From contig JAODBP010000156.1 in the NCBI GenBank assembly GCA_025464025.1, positions 1 to 7,780 of the forward strand: a stretch of 7,780 nt of DNA, given 5' to 3'. The notes under the pieces were generated by a model, which was given only the letters and a program-made list of their open reading frames with translations, made no database searches and was not told where the DNA came from. Of the stretch, positions 6,204-7,780 are shown piece after piece. The translations under genes and the position numbers were made by a program. Within the stretch, counting starts at the first letter, position 1. Each line of letters starts with the position of its first letter. Source of the DNA: Actinomycetes bacterium (GTDB taxonomy: Bacteria; Actinomycetota; Acidimicrobiia; Acidimicrobiales; CADCSY01).

Positions 6204-6512
6204 GTGTCCGAGAAGTCCCTCCCCACGCTCGCGTCCGAGCTCTGGGACCTGGTGCGCGCCTACGCCAAGCAGGAGACGGTCGAGCCGCTCAAGGGCATCC
6301 TGCGCTTCATCGGGTTCGGCATCGCCGGCGGCGTGCTCCTGAGCGTCGGCCTGGTGCTGCTCTCCCTCGGTGGGCTCCGTGCGCTCCAGACCGAGACCGG
6401 TTCGACCTTCGAGGGGAACTGGTCGTGGGCCCCGTACGGCATCGTGGTGGTGGTGGCCCTGCTGATCGTCGGGCTGCTCGCATCCCGGATGGGCAAGAGG
6501 AAGGCGCACTGA
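6204..6512 (+). CDS. Small two-helix membrane protein, holin-X (superfamily III)-like
   Basis: A 102-residue protein with an amphipathic, charged N-terminus (SELWDLVRAYAKQETVEPLK, 11-30), a hydrophobic helix at about 34-58 rich in Gly and Leu, a short loop (about 60-76) and a second helix at about 77-95, ending in the basic tail RMGKRK. Layout and size resemble the actinobacterial holin-X/phage holin superfamily III proteins. These are chromosomal and widespread, and a lytic role is not shown for most of them. I infer the family from topology rather than from a decisive motif, and see no phage genes nearby. The gene overlaps the next by one base (TGATG), so it heads a coupled trio of small proteins. 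Confidence 0.65.
   Translation: MSEKSLPTLASELWDLVRAYAKQETVEPLKGILRFIGFGIAGGVLLSVGLVLLSLGGLRALQTETGSTFEGNWSWAPYGIVVVVALLIVGLLASRMGKRKAH
6497..6504 (+). promoter_or_regulatory. Shine-Dalgarno site of the second small membrane gene
   Basis: GAGGAAGG lies 7 bases before ATG 6512, inside the end of the preceding gene. Together with the TGATG overlap it supports translational coupling. Confidence 0.6.
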
Positions 6513-6742
6513 TGGCCACGGCGACCCAGCAGGTGGGCGAGGGCAGGACCGTCTCCCGCGACGACATCGAGGCGAAGCTTCGCGAGATCCGGGGCGACGT
6601 CGACACCCTCGGCGAGAGCACCAAGCAGTACGCGCTGATCGCCGGCGCCGTCGTCGCCGTGGCGATCGTCGGCCTGGCCTTCACCCTCGGCAAGCGCAAG
6701 GGCAAGAAGAAGCGGACCGTCGTCGAGGTCCGGCGGGTCTGA
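6512..6742 (+). CDS. Small single-helix membrane protein, unknown function
   Basis: A 76-residue protein. A polar N-terminal part contains a probable helix with alternating charge (SRDDIEAKLREIRGDVDTLG, 15-34). One transmembrane helix lies at about 41-60 (ALIAGAVVAVAIVGLAFTLG), followed by a strongly basic tail (KRKGKKKR, 61-68). By the positive-inside rule the tail should be cytoplasmic. The pre-helix segment loosely recalls DUF3618 proteins, which often accompany holin-X genes in actinobacteria, but I cannot confirm membership. The start codon overlaps the previous stop as TGATG, and its own stop overlaps the next start in the same way. I do not recognise a function; co-translation suggests it works with its neighbours at the membrane. 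Confidence 0.75.
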   Translation: MATATQQVGEGRTVSRDDIEAKLREIRGDVDTLGESTKQYALIAGAVVAVAIVGLAFTLGKRKGKKKRTVVEVRRV

Positions 6743-6960
6743 TGGCCAAGAAGTCGCTGCTCTACCGCCAGGCCCAGATGAAGGGCCTGCTCGGTGGCTC
6801 CCGGCCGTGGACGATCCTCTGGGTCGTCCTGGCCACCAGGCGGCTGCTCAAGCGGCTGCTCCGCGACGAGCCCGAGGTCGTCTACTCCGAGGAGCTGCGC
6901 CCGGGTGAGACGTTGGTGATCAGCGGCGAGGACCGCACCCCCCGGATCATCGGAGGCTGA
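6742..6960 (+). CDS. Small basic protein, unknown function
   Basis: A 72-residue protein that I do not recognise. A basic start (MAKKSLLYRQAQMKG) is followed by a short hydrophobic segment and a very basic stretch, WTILWVVLATRRLLKRLLR at 23-41, which could be a short membrane or membrane-surface helix. An acidic-to-neutral tail follows, with EELRPGETLVISGEDR near 50-65, ending in IIGG. Its ATG overlaps the preceding stop by one base (TGATG), so it is very likely translated with the two membrane proteins upstream. Codon use matches its neighbours, so the open frame looks real. The terminal Gly-Gly is noted separately as an oddity. Confidence 0.7.
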   Translation: MAKKSLLYRQAQMKGLLGGSRPWTILWVVLATRRLLKRLLRDEPEVVYSEELRPGETLVISGEDRTPRIIGG

Positions 6961-6966
6961 CGCCGC

Positions 6967-6984
6967 CCTGTCATCATGGACAGG
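6967..6984 (+). promoter_or_regulatory. Inverted repeat over the ttuB start region
   Basis: CCTGTC (6967-6972) and GACAGG (6979-6984) form a perfect 6-bp inverted repeat with a 6-base centre, ending on the first base of the ttuB GTG. It spans the -10-like box, so it could be an operator. If transcription reads through from upstream, it could form a hairpin at the start codon. Confidence 0.45.
6972..6977 (+). promoter_or_regulatory. -10-like box of the ttuB-like gene
   Basis: CATCAT lies 6 bases before GTG 6984. It has A at position 2 and T at position 6 but not the first T. It is a weak match, supported mainly by the same spacing as the stronger boxes in this window. Confidence 0.3.
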
Positions 6985-7193
6985 TGCAGGTGACGTTGCG
7001 GAACCCGAAGCGGGTCGTCGAGGTGGCGGGGCCGGTGCGCGTCCACGCCCTGCTCGACCGGCTCGACCTGAACCGGGAGTCCGTGCTCGTCATCCGGGGC
7101 GACACCCTCGTCCCCGGCGACGTCCTCCTCGAGGACACCGACGAGATCGAGATCCGCCCCGTCATCTCCGGCGGTTCGGTGGCTCCCTCGTGA
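6984..7193 (+). CDS. ttuB: TtuB-like ubiquitin-fold sulfur carrier with C-terminal tail
   Basis: A 69-residue beta-grasp protein of the ThiS/MoaD/TtuB group. In Thermus the carrier's C-terminal Gly-Gly is activated by an E1-like enzyme (TtuC), thiocarboxylated, and donates sulfur to TtuA for 2-thiolation of tRNA T54. Here MQVTLRNPKRVVEVAG (1-16) and LNRESVLVIRGDTLVPGDVLLEDTDEIEI (29-57) match the fold, and RPVISGG ends at Gly64, much like the ISGG end I recall for Thermus TtuB. Five further residues, SVAPS, precede the stop; thiocarboxylation needs a free terminal Gly, so a processing step is implied. Its start is GTG 6984 (GTG 6990 would lose two residues of the first strand). The next gene is the matching TtuA, which supports the assignment over MoaD or ThiS. 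Confidence 0.85.
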   Translation: MQVTLRNPKRVVEVAGPVRVHALLDRLDLNRESVLVIRGDTLVPGDVLLEDTDEIEIRPVISGGSVAPS

Positions 7194-7199
7194 GGGAGC
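7182..7199 (+). repeat. Perfect inverted repeat across the ttuB stop codon
   Basis: GCTCCCTC (7182-7189) and GAGGGAGC (7192-7199) are perfect complements around a 2-base centre; as RNA this gives a 7-bp stem with a CGTG loop. It contains the TGA stop at 7191-7193 and encodes part of the extra tail. No T-run follows, so it is not an intrinsic terminator. Confidence 0.7.
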
Positions 7200-7232
7200 G
7201 CAGCGAGCTCACCATCAACACAGGCTTTGTGA

Positions 7233-7246
7233 GGCGCCCTGGCGCC
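7233..7246 (+). repeat. Palindrome GGCGCC-CT-GGCGCC in the ttuB-ttuA spacer
   Basis: Two copies of GGCGCC, itself a palindrome, stand 2 bases apart and can form a 5-bp GC stem with a CCTG loop. It sits between the stop-codon hairpin and the long-range stem at 7252-7320. Confidence 0.5.
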
Positions 7247-7251
7247 GAACG

Positions 7252-7320
7252 CTTCATTGCGGCCACCTCCGGCGAGACGACGAGAGCGACCGGATCGATC
7301 CTGGCGGTGCCGCAATGAAG
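7252..7320 (+). promoter_or_regulatory. Inverted repeat burying the ttuA start codon
   Basis: CTTCATTGCGGC (7252-7263) and GCCGCAATGAAG (7309-7320) are perfect 12-bp complements. After one bulged C (7264), ACC (7265-7267) pairs with GGT (7306-7308), extending the stem to 15 pairs. The ttuA ATG (7315-7317) lies inside the downstream arm. The enclosed 38 bases can form a further TCCGG/CCGGA stem (7268-7272 with 7290-7294) and include the palindrome GGATCGATCC (7292-7301). If transcribed, the structure should hinder initiation on ttuA. Confidence 0.6.
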
Positions 7321-7780
7321 TGCACCGTGTGCAAGAAGGCCGCGGTCATCGACGTGCGGCGGCACAACGCCAACTTCTGCCCCGACCACTTCGTCGCCCA
7401 CGTGCAGGAGCAGACGAAGCGCGCCATCGAGCACTTCAAGATGCTCGGCAAGGGCGAGCGGGTGCTGGTCGCCGTGTCCGGCGGCAAGGACTCCCTCGCC
7501 CTGTGGGACATCCTCCTGGCGCTGGGCTACGAGGCCGACGGCCTGTACCTGGGGCTCGGCATCGGTGAGTACAGCGACGTGTCGGGCGACCACTCGCGGG
7601 CCTTCGCCGAGGAGCGGGGCCTGAAGCTCGTCGAGGTCGACCTGCGCGGCGAGTACGGGTTCGACGTGCCCACGGGCGCCAAGGCGGCGAAGCGCGTCCC
7701 GTGCTCGGCCTGCGGGCTCTCGAAGCGCCACCTGTTCAACCGGGCCGCCCTCGACGGCGGCTACGACGTGCTGGCCACCG
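7315..7780 (+). CDS. ttuA: TtuA-type tRNA 2-thiolation enzyme, N-terminal part (cut by window end)
   Basis: 155 residues of a protein in the TtcA/TtuA/Ncs6 family, which adenylates U or T in tRNA with ATP and replaces the 2-oxygen by sulfur. The N-terminal zinc-finger half-site is present as Cys3-x-x-Cys6 and Cys22-x-x-His25. The PP-loop SGGKDS lies at 55-60, then ALWDILLALGYEADGLYLGLGIGEYSD, and the conserved CSACGLSKR with Cys130 and Cys133, the pair that ligates the 4Fe-4S cluster in TtuA (numbering as I recall it for Thermus). The close match to Thermus TtuA and the adjacent TtuB-like carrier favour TtuA over TtcA. The ATG at 7315 is the only sensible start: the frame stays open upstream without another start codon. 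No clear ribosome-binding site is seen, and the ATG lies inside an inverted-repeat arm. Confidence 0.93.
   Translation, partial: MKCTVCKKAAVIDVRRHNANFCPDHFVAHVQEQTKRAIEHFKMLGKGERVLVAVSGGKDSLALWDILLALGYEADGLYLGLGIGEYSDVSGDHSRAFAEERGLKLVEVDLRGEYGFDVPTGAKAAKRVPCSACGLSKRHLFNRAALDGGYDVLAT

Noticed and set aside
4085..6226. A 713-codon minus-strand open frame opposite the S13, LON-domain and other genes
   Set aside because: It spans three real plus-strand genes with intact catalytic motifs. Its product is low-complexity Gly/Arg/His/Asp-rich sequence with no recognisable fold.
6204..6512. Prophage or phage lysis module, from the holin-like topology
   Set aside because: No endolysin, integrase, capsid or other phage gene is present, and the neighbours are housekeeping-like. 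Holin-X-like proteins are common chromosomal proteins in actinobacteria.
7182..7199. Intrinsic terminator after ttuB
   Set aside because: The stem is strong but overlaps the stop codon and is followed by mixed GC-rich sequence with no T-run. The ttuA gene follows on the same strand.
1..7780. CRISPR array, tRNA/rRNA genes, insertion sequences, origin
   Set aside because: No spaced repeats of CRISPR type, no tRNA or rRNA landmark sequences, no transposase-like protein and no terminal inverted repeats of an insertion sequence were seen in the window.

Overview
The window is GC-rich (roughly 70% by eye) and carries eleven tightly packed genes with many GTG starts. Gene content and promoter style point to an actinobacterium. 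Class Acidimicrobiia is my best guess, from general familiarity only and not from any search. There is no rRNA, tRNA, CRISPR array, transposase or integrase. The genes look chromosomal and mostly housekeeping.

Left part, minus strand: the N-terminal part of transketolase (running off base 1) lies downstream of a three-gene run: DUF983 zinc-ribbon membrane protein, then a FIST-domain sensor protein, then an HSL-type alpha/beta hydrolase. The gaps are 9 and 8 bases. A divergent intergenic region near 3464-3531 separates this run from the plus-strand genes. It holds two back-to-back -10-like boxes, an inverted repeat and a 10-bp-spaced direct repeat.

Middle, plus strand: a TetR-family regulator, a secreted lipoprotein D-Ala-D-Ala carboxypeptidase/endopeptidase (peptidase S13, PBP4/DacB type) with a Ser/Thr linker, and a stand-alone LON substrate-binding-domain protein. 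Three small genes follow, coupled through TGATG overlaps: a two-helix holin-X-like membrane protein, a single-helix membrane protein and a basic 72-residue protein.

Right end, plus strand: a ubiquitin-like sulfur carrier resembling TtuB, then the first 155 residues of a TtuA-type tRNA 2-thiolation enzyme (cut by the window end). Together they suggest a tRNA 2-thiouridine/2-thioribothymidine pathway. The carrier has five residues after its Gly-Gly. The 121-base spacer between the two genes is packed with inverted repeats, one of which buries the ttuA start codon.

A recurring theme is a -10-like hexamer 5-8 bases before the start codon, with no Shine-Dalgarno sequence. This fits leaderless transcription. 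In two places the upstream gene's TAG stop codon forms the first half of that hexamer. No obviously new multi-gene system is present. The strongest leads are the TtuB tail and the structured ttuB-ttuA spacer.
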